Assembly (NCBI RefSeq): GCF_000221045.1
Contig: NC_015856.1
Coordinates: forward strand, 3,430,542-3,494,541
Direction of reading: 5' to 3'
DNA: 64,000 nt
DNA from: Collimonas fungivorans Ter331
GTDB taxonomy: Bacteria; Pseudomonadota; Gammaproteobacteria; Burkholderiales; Burkholderiaceae_D
This document shows, in pieces, positions 44,959 to 53,543 of this stretch; position 1 is the first letter of the stretch; each line of letters opens with the position of its first letter. The position numbers and the translations under genes were made by a program. The notes under the pieces are model-generated. The model saw only the letters and a list, made by a program, of their open reading frames with translations, searched no databases and was not told the origin of the DNA.

Positions 44959-45323
44959 TGTAAAGCCGGCGTGGCGGGAAGCGCAGTGCTTTCCCTCCAT
45001 GCCGATTTGGCATGAGTGCGGCTGACACAAATCCCCAACGCCGGGTATAATTGCCAAAAATCACGCAATATCTCTCCATAAGCGACCAAAAGTCGCAACA
45101 TCCTCCTTGTAAAACACCCGTTTTTGCCTGGCTCGTGAGTAGTAAGCGTGGTGTTTCGCAAACGCTGAAACCCCACGCTGTGCGCCCGGAATTTCTGACC
45201 GAAAATCCCTTATACTTTGTCCACCTTTGGCGTGACTTCGTGCGCGCCAAAATAAAAACGCTGGCCGACTTCTTGCCATAGGGTGTCGTCGCCTAAAAAA
45301 ACGGTCTCTAGGAGAATATCGAA
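44959..45323. other. 365-bp intergenic region, argH to the branched-chain amino acid operon
   Basis: No credible gene is present. A small CATGCC/GGCATG hairpin lies near 45000 and could end argH transcription weakly. A TATACT at 45211-45216 is a plausible -10 element for the downstream binding-protein gene, though no good -35 stands at the right distance. TAGGAG precedes the ATG at 45324. Confidence 0.4.
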
Positions 45324-46481
45324 ATGCAATTCAAAACCATATTGAAAACATTGCCGTTACTGATGCTGGCCTCCGGCCTGGCCAGCGCAGCCCACGCGGC
45401 TGACGTCAAGCTCGGCCTGGCCGCGGCGCTGACCGGCCCGGCCGCCAAGTATGGCGTCGCCATCAAGAACGGCTTTTCGCTGGCCGCCGATGAAGTCAAC
45501 GCCGCCGGCGGCGTCAACGGCAACAAGCTGCTGCTGGTGATCGAAGACGAGCAGGGCAAAAAAGAAGAAGCGATCAACGTCTTCAAGAAACTGATCTTCA
45601 AGGACAAGGCGCTGCTGGTGTTCGGCCCTACCCTGTCCAACTCGGCGTTCGCCGCCGACCCGATCGCCAACGCCGCCAAGGTAGTCGCCTTCGGCACCAG
45701 CAACACCGCCGACGGCATCACCGCCATGGGTCCGTTCACCTTCCGCAACTCCGTGATGGAAGCCGACGTGCTGCCGGTCACCACGCGCGCCGCAGTCAAG
45801 CATTTCGGCATCAAGAAAGTCGCCATCATCTACGGTAACGACGACGCTTTCACCAAGAGCGGCTACGACGTCTTCAAGGGCACGCTGGCCGACCAGAAGA
45901 TCCCGGTCACCACCACTGAAGCGTACGCCAAGGGCGACGTCGACTTCAAGGCGCAGCTGACCAAGATCAAGGCTTCCAATCCGGACGCCATTGTCTGCTC
46001 CTGCCTGACCGAAGAAGCCGCCAACATCATCCTGCAAACCCGCGCGCTGGGCATGAAGCAGCCGTTCATCGGCGGCAACGGCCTGAATTCGCCGAAACTG
46101 TTCGACATCGCCAAGGGCGCCGGCGACGACACCATCATGGGCAGTCCATGGTCGTCGGAAAACCTGACGCCGGCCAACAAGGCCTTCATCGCCGCCTACA
46201 AAGCCAAGTTCGGCAGCGATCCTGACCAGTTCGCCGCGCAAGCCTACGACGCCCTGCACGTCGTCGCCGCCGCCCTGAAGAAGATCAAGCTGAGCGGCGC
46301 GCTCGACAAGGACCGCATCGCCCTGCAACAGGCGCTGCCGGCAGTCACCATCGACGGCGCCACCGGCAAGTTCGCCTTCCGCAAAGCGCCGCCGGTGACC
46401 GGCAAGGAAGTCGGCTACGACGCCCAGCAAGAAGCAATCGTCAACATCGCCAAAGGCGGCAAGTTCATCCTGCTGAAATAA
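45324..46481 (+). CDS. livJ: branched-chain amino acid ABC transporter substrate-binding protein
   Basis: A 385-residue periplasmic binding protein with a clear Sec signal (LPLLMLASGLASAAHAAD). It has the Leu/Ile/Val-binding fold features VKLGLAAALTGPAAKYG, NAAGGVNGNKLLLVIEDEQG and FGPTLSNSAFAADPIANAAKV. It is the first gene of a complete liv-type operon. The ligand class is inferred from family; aromatic or other amino acids are possible. A perfect hairpin follows its stop, which suggests it is expressed above the permease genes. Confidence 0.9.
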   Translation: MQFKTILKTLPLLMLASGLASAAHAADVKLGLAAALTGPAAKYGVAIKNGFSLAADEVNAAGGVNGNKLLLVIEDEQGKKEEAINVFKKLIFKDKALLVFGPTLSNSAFAADPIANAAKVVAFGTSNTADGITAMGPFTFRNSVMEADVLPVTTRAAVKHFGIKKVAIIYGNDDAFTKSGYDVFKGTLADQKIPVTTTEAYAKGDVDFKAQLTKIKASNPDAIVCSCLTEEAANIILQTRALGMKQPFIGGNGLNSPKLFDIAKGAGDDTIMGSPWSSENLTPANKAFIAAYKAKFGSDPDQFAAQAYDALHVVAAALKKIKLSGALDKDRIALQQALPAVTIDGATGKFAFRKAPPVTGKEVGYDAQQEAIVNIAKGGKFILLK

Positions 46482-46534
46482 GCCAACCCCCATCGTCGCA
46501 ACGCGACCGCGATTTTCACGGCGCCGGTCGCATA

Positions 46535-46594
46535 TTAATTAGGGTCAGAGTCGAATATTCCCGCATATAAATATTCGACTCTGACCCTAATTAA
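46535..46594. repeat. perfect 24-bp stem hairpin of the GGGTCAGAGT family, inside the liv operon
   Basis: Arms 46535-46558 and 46571-46594 are perfect reverse complements around a 12-nt loop, both carrying AGGGTCAGAGTCG. The element lies 53 bp after the livJ-type stop and 18 bp before the livH-type start. It shares its core with the repeat at 20740-20799. As RNA it would be very stable and could block read-through or 3' decay. Confidence 0.8.
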
Positions 46595-46612
46595 ATTTAA
46601 GAAAAACCTTCC

Positions 46613-47494
46613 ATGCTTGAACAACAACTCATCAACGCTCTTTCGCTGGGCAGCGTGTACGCGCTGTTTGCGCTGGGCTTCACGCTGGTTTTCGGCGTGC
46701 TGGGCGTGATCAATTTATCTCACGGCGCGATTTTCATGCTGGGCAGTTATGCTGCGCTGCTGCTGGTGGAACACCTGGCGCTGCCGCTATGGCTGGCGAT
46801 GCTGGCGGCGATGCTGGTGTCCGGCTTGATCGGGCTGCTGGTCGACTACCTGGTGCTGAAGCCGCTGCGCGCGCGCAACGCGCCGCATCTGGCCCCCATG
46901 ATCGCCACCATCGGCGTCGCCACTATTCTTACCAGCCTGGCGCAAGGCCTGTTCGGCGCGGAGAACAAGCGCTTCCCGGTCGGCACGATTCCTGAGGACA
47001 GCTACAACTGGGGACACCTGCATGTCACCGCGGTGCAGATCGGCATTGTCGTGATTTCCTTTGTCCTGATGCTGGTGCTGCTGGCGGTCATGCGCCGCAC
47101 CCAGCTGGGCCGCGCCCTGCGCGCGATTGCCGAATCGCCGAAAGCGGCTTACCTGCTTGGCATCAATGTCGAAGGCTTGTTCTACCTGACCTCATTCGCC
47201 GCTGCTGCCCTGGGCGGCGCGGCCGGCGTGCTGGTCGGCCTGTCGTTCAATGCAATTACGCCGTTCATGGGACAGCCGATGCTGCACAAGGGCATCGCCG
47301 TCATCATCCTGGGCGGCATGGGCGATATCCGCGGCGCCATGATTGCCGGATTGTTCCTCGGTTTTGCCGAGGTGCTGACAGTAGCTTATATCTCCAGCGA
47401 TTTCCGCGACGCCGTCGGCTTCGGCCTGCTGTTCCTGATCCTGCTGGTCAAGCCTTCCGGCATGTTCGGCAAAGTGCTGGAAAGGAAGGCTTGA
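46613..47494 (+). CDS. livH: branched-chain amino acid ABC transporter permease, LivH type
   Basis: A 293-residue permease with about eight hydrophobic helices. Family features are LINALSLGSVYALFALGFTLVFGVLGVI (spread over the first 40 residues), LSHGAIFMLGSYAALL and the coupling segment LGRALRAIAESPKAAYLLGI. It lacks a strong Shine-Dalgarno; the start lies 18 nt after the hairpin repeat. livM begins 1 nt after its stop. Confidence 0.93.
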   Translation: MLEQQLINALSLGSVYALFALGFTLVFGVLGVINLSHGAIFMLGSYAALLLVEHLALPLWLAMLAAMLVSGLIGLLVDYLVLKPLRARNAPHLAPMIATIGVATILTSLAQGLFGAENKRFPVGTIPEDSYNWGHLHVTAVQIGIVVISFVLMLVLLAVMRRTQLGRALRAIAESPKAAYLLGINVEGLFYLTSFAAAALGGAAGVLVGLSFNAITPFMGQPMLHKGIAVIILGGMGDIRGAMIAGLFLGFAEVLTVAYISSDFRDAVGFGLLFLILLVKPSGMFGKVLERKA

Positions 47495-47495
47495 G

Positions 47496-48407
47496 ATGAT
47501 TGAACTGTTTACAAACTTGGGCTTCATCGACTGGTGGGACGGCTTCTGGTCGACCTACAACACCGTGATTTTCGGCCTCGGCGTCAACGCCATGCTGGCG
47601 CTGTCGATCTATGTCACGCTGTCCTGCGGTTTGCTGTCGCTGGCCAATGCCGCGTTCATGGGCATAGGCGCTTACGCCGCATCGCTGATCAGCATGCAGA
47701 CCGGCCTGCCGTTCCCGGTGGCGCTGGCGATCGGCGGCGCACTGCCGGCGCTGGTGGCGCTCATCATCGGCATCCCGACCTTGCGCTTGTCGGGCGTATA
47801 CCTGGCGATGGCGACTCTGGGCTTCGGCGAAGTGGTGCGCGTCATCGTGCTCAACATGGACATTACCGGCGGCCCGCTCGGCCTGAACGGCATCCCGCTG
47901 AAAACCGAATGGTGGCACATCGTCCTGCTGCTGGCGGCGACGCTATACATCCTGGCGCGCATCCGCCGCTCGAAAATCGGCCGCGCCTTCGAAGCCATCA
48001 AGGAAGATGAAGTAGCGGCGCGCCTGATGGGCGTCAATGTGGCCGGCTACAAGCTGCTGGCGTTTGTCATCGGCGCTGCGATTGCAGGCGTGGCAGGCGG
48101 CCTCAACGCGCACTATACGTTCACCATCGGCCCCGGCAACTACGCTTTCGAAAACGCCGTCGAAATCCTGACCATGGCCGTGTTCGGCGGCACCAGCACC
48201 CTGATCGGCCCGACCATAGGCGGCATGGTGCTGACACTGCTGCCGGAGGCGCTGCGCGATTTCAACAGCTACCGTGCGGTGGTCAACGGCCTGATCCTGG
48301 TGCTGGTGATCCTGTACCTGCCGAAAGGCATCTGGGATCCGCGCCGGATCCGCGCCTGGGTCAACGCTTTTTCTCGGCGCAAGGCCCAGGCTGGAGGAAA
48401 TAACTAA
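47496..48407 (+). CDS. livM: branched-chain amino acid ABC transporter permease, LivM type
   Basis: A 303-residue permease, with ALSIYVTLSCGLLSLANAAF and the EAA-like coupling loop SKIGRAFEAIKEDEVAARLM, then VNVAGYKLLAFVIGAAIAGV. It is shorter than E. coli LivM because it lacks the long N-terminal extension, which is normal in betaproteobacteria. AAGGAAGG precedes the ATG. Its TAA overlaps the livG ATG by one base. Confidence 0.93.
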   Translation: MIELFTNLGFIDWWDGFWSTYNTVIFGLGVNAMLALSIYVTLSCGLLSLANAAFMGIGAYAASLISMQTGLPFPVALAIGGALPALVALIIGIPTLRLSGVYLAMATLGFGEVVRVIVLNMDITGGPLGLNGIPLKTEWWHIVLLLAATLYILARIRRSKIGRAFEAIKEDEVAARLMGVNVAGYKLLAFVIGAAIAGVAGGLNAHYTFTIGPGNYAFENAVEILTMAVFGGTSTLIGPTIGGMVLTLLPEALRDFNSYRAVVNGLILVLVILYLPKGIWDPRRIRAWVNAFSRRKAQAGGNN

Positions 48408-49168
48408 TGCTGCAACTCAAGAACATCAGCAAGAACTTCGGCGGCCTGCAGGTGCTGCAAGACGTCAATTTCAACGTCCCGCAAGGCGGCATCTTCGGCC
48501 TGATCGGTCCTAACGGCGCTGGCAAGACCACCGTCTTCAACCTGATCACTGGCCTGCTACGCGCTTCCGGCGGCGCCATCGAATTCGACGGCGCCGACAT
48601 CGGCAAGGTGGCGCCGCACAAGATCACCGAACGCGGCATCGCCCGCACTTTCCAGAATATCCGGGTGTTCAAGGAAATGACCTTGCTGGAAAACGTCGTG
48701 GTCGGCATGCACGATCACATGCATTACGGTTTCGGCAGCCTGCTGTTCAATCTTGGCGGTTTCAGGAGGATCGAAGCCCAGGCCCGCGAACGCGCCCTGG
48801 AACTGCTGTCCTGGGTGCGCCTGGATCATAAGGCCGGCATGCTGGCCGACAGCCTGTCCTACGGCGAACAGCGCAAGCTGGAATTCGCCCGGGCGCTGGC
48901 CACCAAACCGAAACTGTTGCTGCTGGATGAACCGGTGGCCGGCATGAATCCGGCCGAGAAAACCGAGCTGATGACGGAAATCCTGAACATCAAGCAGCGC
49001 GGTTTCAGCATCTTCATGATCGAACACGACATGCGTTTCGTGATGGGCCTGTGCGACCGCATCGCGGTGCTCAACTTCGGCCGCATCATCGCTGAAGGCA
49101 GCCCGGACCAGATCAAGAACAACCAGGAAGTGATCGAAGCCTACCTGGGCAAGGAAGATGCAGAATGA
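48407..49168 (+). CDS. livG: branched-chain amino acid ABC transporter ATPase, LivG type
   Basis: A 253-residue ABC ATPase: Walker A GPNGAGKTTV, the LivG segment ITERGIARTFQNIRVFKEM, signature LSYGEQRKLEFARAL, Walker B LLLLDEPVAGMN. It has the longer insert between Walker A and the signature that is typical of LivG. GGAGG precedes the start. Its stop overlaps the livF start by 4 nt. Confidence 0.95.
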   Translation: MLQLKNISKNFGGLQVLQDVNFNVPQGGIFGLIGPNGAGKTTVFNLITGLLRASGGAIEFDGADIGKVAPHKITERGIARTFQNIRVFKEMTLLENVVVGMHDHMHYGFGSLLFNLGGFRRIEAQARERALELLSWVRLDHKAGMLADSLSYGEQRKLEFARALATKPKLLLLDEPVAGMNPAEKTELMTEILNIKQRGFSIFMIEHDMRFVMGLCDRIAVLNFGRIIAEGSPDQIKNNQEVIEAYLGKEDAE

Positions 49169-49914
49169 CAGCCGAAATGAACACAAACGCCACGCCAATC
49201 CTGCAAGTGCACGACCTCGCGGTTTCCTACGGCCATATCGAGGCAGTGAAAGGCATAGACCTGGCGCTCAATGAAGGCGAAATCACGGCACTGGTGGGCG
49301 CCAACGGCGCCGGCAAAAGCACCACCCTACTCGCCATCTCCGGTCTGCTCAAGCCGGCGCGCGGGCAAGTGCTGCTCAACCAACAAGGCCAGCAGCAAGA
49401 CCTGATCCGACTGTCGCCGCACAAGATCGTCCAGAGCGGCATAGTGCAGGTAGCCGAAGGCCGCGCTACGCTCACCACCCTGAGCGTCGCCGAGAACCTG
49501 GCGCTGGGCGCCTACACTCGCAAGGACAAGGCGCAGATCGCCCAGGACCTGGACTGGGTGTACTCCCTGTTCCCGGTGCTGCAGCGGCGCAAGGATGGCC
49601 TGGCCGGCAACCTGTCCGGCGGCGAACAGCAGATGCTGGCCATCGGCCGCGCGCTGATGGCCAAGCCGCGCGTGCTGCTGCTGGATGAGCCGTCGATGGG
49701 GCTGGCGCCGTTATTGGTGCAAGAAATTTTCCGCATCGTGCAGGAAATCAACCGCACCGGCCTGACGATCCTCCTGGTCGAACAGAACGTCCGCCAGGCG
49801 CTGCGGATTGCCCAGCATGGTTATGTGCTGGAGAACGGCAAGATCGTACTGGCCGACAGCGGCGTGAACCTGCTGCACAATCCAAAGGTGCTGGAAGCGT
49901 ATCTGGGCGGCTGA
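49165..49914 (+). CDS. livF: branched-chain amino acid ABC transporter ATPase, LivF type
   Basis: A 249-residue ABC ATPase: Walker A GANGAGKSTTL, signature LSGGEQQMLAIGRAL, Walker B VLLLDEPSMGLAPLLV. The ATG at 49165 overlaps the livG stop; an ATG at 49177 is an alternative start since the first residues are not conserved. It is the last gene of the five-gene operon. Confidence 0.94.
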   Translation: MTAEMNTNATPILQVHDLAVSYGHIEAVKGIDLALNEGEITALVGANGAGKSTTLLAISGLLKPARGQVLLNQQGQQQDLIRLSPHKIVQSGIVQVAEGRATLTTLSVAENLALGAYTRKDKAQIAQDLDWVYSLFPVLQRRKDGLAGNLSGGEQQMLAIGRALMAKPRVLLLDEPSMGLAPLLVQEIFRIVQEINRTGLTILLVEQNVRQALRIAQHGYVLENGKIVLADSGVNLLHNPKVLEAYLGG

Positions 49915-50087
49915 CCGGCCGCGCATTAAAATCGCATTAAGCCCATGCGGCAATCAAATTCAAGGCCGATATGCCTATTGGCCTTATTCAATTCCGGCAT
50001 ACTTTCGCAAAGCCGAACCGTGTATCTTCCCTGCAAGCTCGGATAGTCCGACAAGAATTACCGATAGTCTTGCAGAAGGAAACCATC

Positions 50088-50576
50088 ATGTTGGGCATTG
50101 CTCTACTGTTCATCGGCGCAGTGCTGGTCGTCAATGGCGTCGGCCTGACCGGCCGCATCGAAGCGCGCGAGAACGCCGTCTTTAATTTCCTGGTCGGCTC
50201 CCTGGCGCTGTCCATCAGTTTCATAGGATTGGTGCGCAGCGTCGACAACGCCGGTTACCTTGGCGTGGCGGCGGGCCTGTTGTTTGCCTTCACTTACCTG
50301 TACCTGGCCGTGGTGCAGTGGAAAGGCATGAACGGAAAAGGATTGGGATGGTATTGCCTGTTCGTCGCCATCAATACCTTGCCGATGGCGTGGCTGGCGG
50401 TGGACCAGGACATGCGCTCAACCATGATGTGGCTGACGTGGGGGCTGCTCTGGTTCCTGTTCTTCCTGGCCTTGGCCCTGCAGAAAACCATCCGTTCGCT
50501 GGGTCCCATCACGGCGGTCATCGGCATCGTTTCCTGCTGGATTCCCGGTTTCCTGATGCTGGCCGGGCGCTGGTAA
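50088..50576 (+). CDS. amiS: AmiS/UreI family amide or urea channel
   Basis: A 162-residue inner-membrane protein with six closely packed hydrophobic helices. It begins MLGIALLFIGAVLVVNGVGL and has the family segment LYLAVVQWKGMNGKGLGWYCLFVAI. AmiS is encoded with the aliphatic amidase in Pseudomonas and Rhodococcus, and UreI is the urea channel of Helicobacter. Here the gene is about 18 kb from amiE and stands alone. The ATG at 50088 has AAGGA 7 nt upstream; earlier in-frame codons (from 49971) are not supported. Direction of flow and gating are not evident. Confidence 0.9.
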   Translation: MLGIALLFIGAVLVVNGVGLTGRIEARENAVFNFLVGSLALSISFIGLVRSVDNAGYLGVAAGLLFAFTYLYLAVVQWKGMNGKGLGWYCLFVAINTLPMAWLAVDQDMRSTMMWLTWGLLWFLFFLALALQKTIRSLGPITAVIGIVSCWIPGFLMLAGRW

Positions 50577-50580
50577 ACAA

Positions 50581-51096
50581 TTACTGCAAGCTGCCCCAGC
50601 GCTCCACCGCCGGCTCCGCCACCGCCCATTTCCAGACATCGTCGCTACGGCAAGCGCTGCCGGTATACCAGGCGCGTTTCTGCTGCGCGCCTTCACCACT
50701 GTCAACCGACAGCAGCACTTCCTTGCACAAAGCCAGCGGAGTGTCGATCAGGCGCGTGACGCGCACTTCCCCGTGTTCGTTGCCGTAGGCGATCTGGTGG
50801 ACGATGGCCCAGTTGCGCGCCTGGCCCACATCCAGCTGGCCGACGATGGCGGCGATTTCATCCTGCTCGGCTTTCTGCCAGTTGCGGAATACGTATTTGG
50901 TGGTGGCGTCGGTGGCGGCTTGCACCCCTATGCCGATGGCGTAGCCGACTGCCGGATTGGAGGTGACCGCGCCGCTGGCGACGCCGGCTGCGGCGCCGGC
51001 AAAACCGCCGATGCTGTTACAGCCGCTCAGCGTCGCCACTGCGATCACCGCAGCGCTCAGCAAACAGGCGCTGCGCGAAGAACCTCTTCGCAGCAT
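50581..51096 (-). CDS. lipoprotein, paralogue B of a tandem pair
   Basis: A 171-residue lipoprotein. The signal is MLRRGSSRSACLLSAAVIAV followed by ATLSGC, giving a lipobox. A Gly/Ala-rich glycine-zipper-like stretch (GGFAGAAAGVASGAV) follows, and the protein ends VWKWAVAEPAVERWGSLQ. The upstream gene ends WKWASAEPATERWGALQ, so the two are clear duplicates. The ATG overlaps the upstream TGA by 1 nt, so they are coupled. Its function is unknown; envelope location is inferred from the lipobox. It is convergent with amiS, 4 bp away. Confidence 0.8.
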   Translation of the reverse strand: MLRRGSSRSACLLSAAVIAVATLSGCNSIGGFAGAAAGVASGAVTSNPAVGYAIGIGVQAATDATTKYVFRNWQKAEQDEIAAIVGQLDVGQARNWAIVHQIAYGNEHGEVRVTRLIDTPLALCKEVLLSVDSGEGAQQKRAWYTGSACRSDDVWKWAVAEPAVERWGSLQ

Positions 51097-51632
51097 CACT
51101 GCAAAGCTCCCCAGCGCTCGGTGGCGGGTTCGGCCGAGGCCCATTTCCAGGCCGGGCCAGCCTGGCAGATGGTCGCCACATAAAATTCACTGGTCGGATT
51201 GCTGGCCTTGTCCACCAAGCCGTCGACCGAAAACACGATTTCCTTGCAGCTCATGCCCTGGCTGGCGATGACGCGGCTGACTGTGACCCGGCCGCGTTCA
51301 TTGTCTTCCAGCGGCAGCGAATGCTTGATCTGCCAGTTGCCGACCGCGCCCACGGCCAGGCTGCCGGCGGCTTTGGCGATCGCGTCCTGCTCTTCGCCAT
51401 GCACCTTGCGCTGCTCGTACTGCACGCCGGCGCGCGCTGCAGCCTGCACGCCCAGGCCAATGCCGGTGGCGACCGCGGCGTTATTGGTCACCTTGCCCGC
51501 CAGCGCGGTGCCGGCGACCCCGGCCGCGGCGGAACTGCCCTCGGTCACGACCGAACTGCAAGCACTCAATCCCAACACACTGCCCATCACCAGCAAACCG
51601 CTGATCTGCTTTAACCGCTGCTTTAACCGCAT
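51096..51632 (-). CDS. lipoprotein, paralogue A of a tandem pair
   Basis: A 178-residue lipoprotein with signal QISGLLVMGSVLGLSAC (lipobox L-S-A-C), an Ala/Gly-rich segment (SSAAAGVAGTALAGKV) and a conserved C-terminal domain. It shares with the next gene the EEQDAIA/EQDEIAA, GNWQIKH/RNWAIVH, E-R-G-R-V-T-V/E-V-R-V-T and C-K-E-I/V motifs. ATG 51632 is preferred because it starts right before the signal peptide; open codons extend to 51671. It is the first gene of the pair. Confidence 0.8.
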   Translation of the reverse strand: MRLKQRLKQISGLLVMGSVLGLSACSSVVTEGSSAAAGVAGTALAGKVTNNAAVATGIGLGVQAAARAGVQYEQRKVHGEEQDAIAKAAGSLAVGAVGNWQIKHSLPLEDNERGRVTVSRVIASQGMSCKEIVFSVDGLVDKASNPTSEFYVATICQAGPAWKWASAEPATERWGALQ

Positions 51633-51801
51633 TACCGAATCCAATATATAAGGCACCGACCAGGACCGCACCGGTAGACATCAGCCAGAACTTCTAACGG
51701 CATTTTAGAGGACAAAACTTCGGTTCAGTTCGGGTGGAAACCCGGTAATGTGCAAACTTTTGTTAAATCGCGATTAAAGAGAAAACTCCTACGGCAGAAC
51801 G

Positions 51802-52359
51802 CTACATGGTGCTGCCGCCATTCATGCCACCCATGCCGCCCATGCCCTTGCCGCCACGACCGCCCTTGCCGGACGGCTTGTCCTTGCCGGCCGCCGGACT
51901 GCGCTCACAGGAAGCCTGGTCCACGCGCTGCAGGCGGTCCGCCAGGAACAGCCGCACTGCCTGCCGCTGCTGGTCGTCGAGCGCATCGTTCATGGTCAGC
52001 CACAGTTCGCGCAGCTGGCGTCCGTCCTGGGCCGCCAATCCGGATTCGGCGTCGATCGCCGCCGACAGCTGGCGCAGATCGACTGCCGGGTCCTTGAGGC
52101 CGCTGCTCATGCTGGCCTGCAAATCGCGCTGCCGTTTTTCCCGTTCGCCGATGATGGCATGGGTCTTGGTCACCAGCTGACGCCACAAAGTCTGCTGGTT
52201 CGGATTCAGGTGCAGCTCATCCTTCACTCCGTCGGCCACCGACAGCACGTCTTCAGTGTGGAAATCCATCACTGGCGCCGCCAGCACCGATGTCGCCAGG
52301 CTCAGGCCGAATGCGGCCAGGCTCAGCTTGAAAACGGACAGCAACTGGTTAACATGCAT
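51802..52359 (-). CDS. Spy/CpxP-like periplasmic protein with Gly/Met-rich tail
   Basis: A 185-residue protein. The Sec signal (LSLAAFGLSLATSVLAAP) is followed by a helical domain (about 35-150) with ELHLNPNQQTLWRQL, which resembles the LTxxQ motif of Spy/CpxP chaperones. A low-complexity tail (KGGRGGKGMGGMGGMNGG) contains several Met residues and could bind metal such as copper. Its role in envelope stress is inferred. Three tandem 11-12-bp repeats lie just upstream of its start. Confidence 0.75.
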   Translation of the reverse strand: MHVNQLLSVFKLSLAAFGLSLATSVLAAPVMDFHTEDVLSVADGVKDELHLNPNQQTLWRQLVTKTHAIIGEREKRQRDLQASMSSGLKDPAVDLRQLSAAIDAESGLAAQDGRQLRELWLTMNDALDDQQRQAVRLFLADRLQRVDQASCERSPAAGKDKPSGKGGRGGKGMGGMGGMNGGSTM

Positions 52360-52376
52360 GGCAATCTCCCGTAAAT

Positions 52377-52411
52377 AAGTTAGCTAATGAGTTGGCTAAT
52401 AAGTTGACTAT
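52377..52411. repeat. three tandem AGTTRRCTAAT-like repeats upstream of the Spy-like gene
   Basis: AAGTTAGCTAAT (52377-52388), AGTTGGCTAAT (52390-52400) and AAGTTGACTAT (52401-52411) follow each other with at most one base between. They start 18 bp upstream of the Spy-like ATG, in the 5' leader or core promoter. They could be a regulator-binding array or simple slippage. Confidence 0.55.
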
Positions 52412-52589
52412 CCAAATCGGCTATTAAACCGGACTTGCCACCCTCACGAGGCAGGTGAATCATTTGGTAACAGCTGGCTGACTATTGATACACGCTGTTG
52501 CGGGGCGCAATTTAGTGCGCATTACTCTATCCGTTGCTTTATTATTAGCAACTTATCGCCTGCGCCCCTTCACTGGAAGACCGACTCTC

Positions 52590-53543
52590 ATGATAAAAAT
52601 CTCTGGCCTTACCTTCGATTACCCCGGCCATCGTGCCTTGCACCAGGTCAGCCTGCAGGTCGAAGCCGGCAGCGTGACCGCGCTGGTCGGCTCCAACGGC
52701 GCCGGCAAGACCACGCTGATGCGCTGCATAGCCGGCCTGGAAACACCCCTCGCGGGCTCGATCAGCGTGGCCGGCATGGATGTGCTGGAACGGCCGCGCG
52801 AAGTGCACCGGATCATGGGCTACCTGTCCGATTTCTACGGCTTGTACCAGTCGCTGACGGTGGCGCAATGTTTTGAATATGCTGCCGCGGCCCAGGGCTT
52901 GCCGGCGCCGGCAATTCCGCAAGCGATACAGATCACGGCGCAGCAGCTGGGGCTGAGCGAACGCCTGCAGCAGACTTGCGACAAACTGTCGCGCGGCTTG
53001 CGGCAGCGGGTCGCGATCGGCCAGGCCATCATCCACGGGCCGAAGATCCTGCTGCTGGACGAACCGGCTTCCGGCCTCGATCCGGAAGCGCGCGCCAGCC
53101 TGGCCGGCCTGTTCCGCCTGTTGCAGGCGCAGGGCATGACCTTGCTGGTGTCGTCGCATATCCTGGCGGAACTGGACGAGTATTCGACCCACATGCTGGC
53201 CCTGCGCGATGGCAAGGTGCTGGAGTATCGCGCGCTGGACCACGGCAGCACCGCACTGGCGCCGCGCAAGTCGCTGCGGATCGTGCTGGCGCAAGCCAAT
53301 CCCGGCCTGCACGCGCAACTGGCGGCGGAACCCGCGCTACAGGTCAGCGCCAGCGACGAACGCAGCGCCGACTTCATGTTCAGCGGCGACGAACACGCCC
53401 AGGCGGCATTGCTGGCGCGCCTGATCGCCGCCGGCCTCCAGATCTCCAGCTTCGCCGACCAGAAGGAAAACCTGCAGCAATCCTACTTGCGCTCGGTGGC
53501 CAGCTATGAACAAAACGGACAACACAGCGGGAGCGCAACATGA
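52590..53543 (+). CDS. ABC transporter ATP-binding protein (ABC-2 type exporter)
   Basis: A 317-residue ATPase: Walker A GSNGAGKTTLM, a Q-loop region MGYLSDFYGLYQSLTVAQ, signature LSRGLRQRVAIGQAI, Walker B ILLLDEPASGLDPEARA, and a C-terminal regulatory part (about 215-317). It is of the CcmA/drug-export class. The ATG at 52590 fits the usual N-terminus; codons up to 52485 are open but not conserved in character. Its stop overlaps the permease start by 4 nt. The substrate is unknown. Confidence 0.88.
   Translation: MIKISGLTFDYPGHRALHQVSLQVEAGSVTALVGSNGAGKTTLMRCIAGLETPLAGSISVAGMDVLERPREVHRIMGYLSDFYGLYQSLTVAQCFEYAAAAQGLPAPAIPQAIQITAQQLGLSERLQQTCDKLSRGLRQRVAIGQAIIHGPKILLLDEPASGLDPEARASLAGLFRLLQAQGMTLLVSSHILAELDEYSTHMLALRDGKVLEYRALDHGSTALAPRKSLRIVLAQANPGLHAQLAAEPALQVSASDERSADFMFSGDEHAQAALLARLIAAGLQISSFADQKENLQQSYLRSVASYEQNGQHSGSAT

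Noticed and set aside
45055-45281. Short ORFs on both strands upstream of livJ
   Set aside because: They lack ribosome sites and domain character and overlap the likely promoter region.
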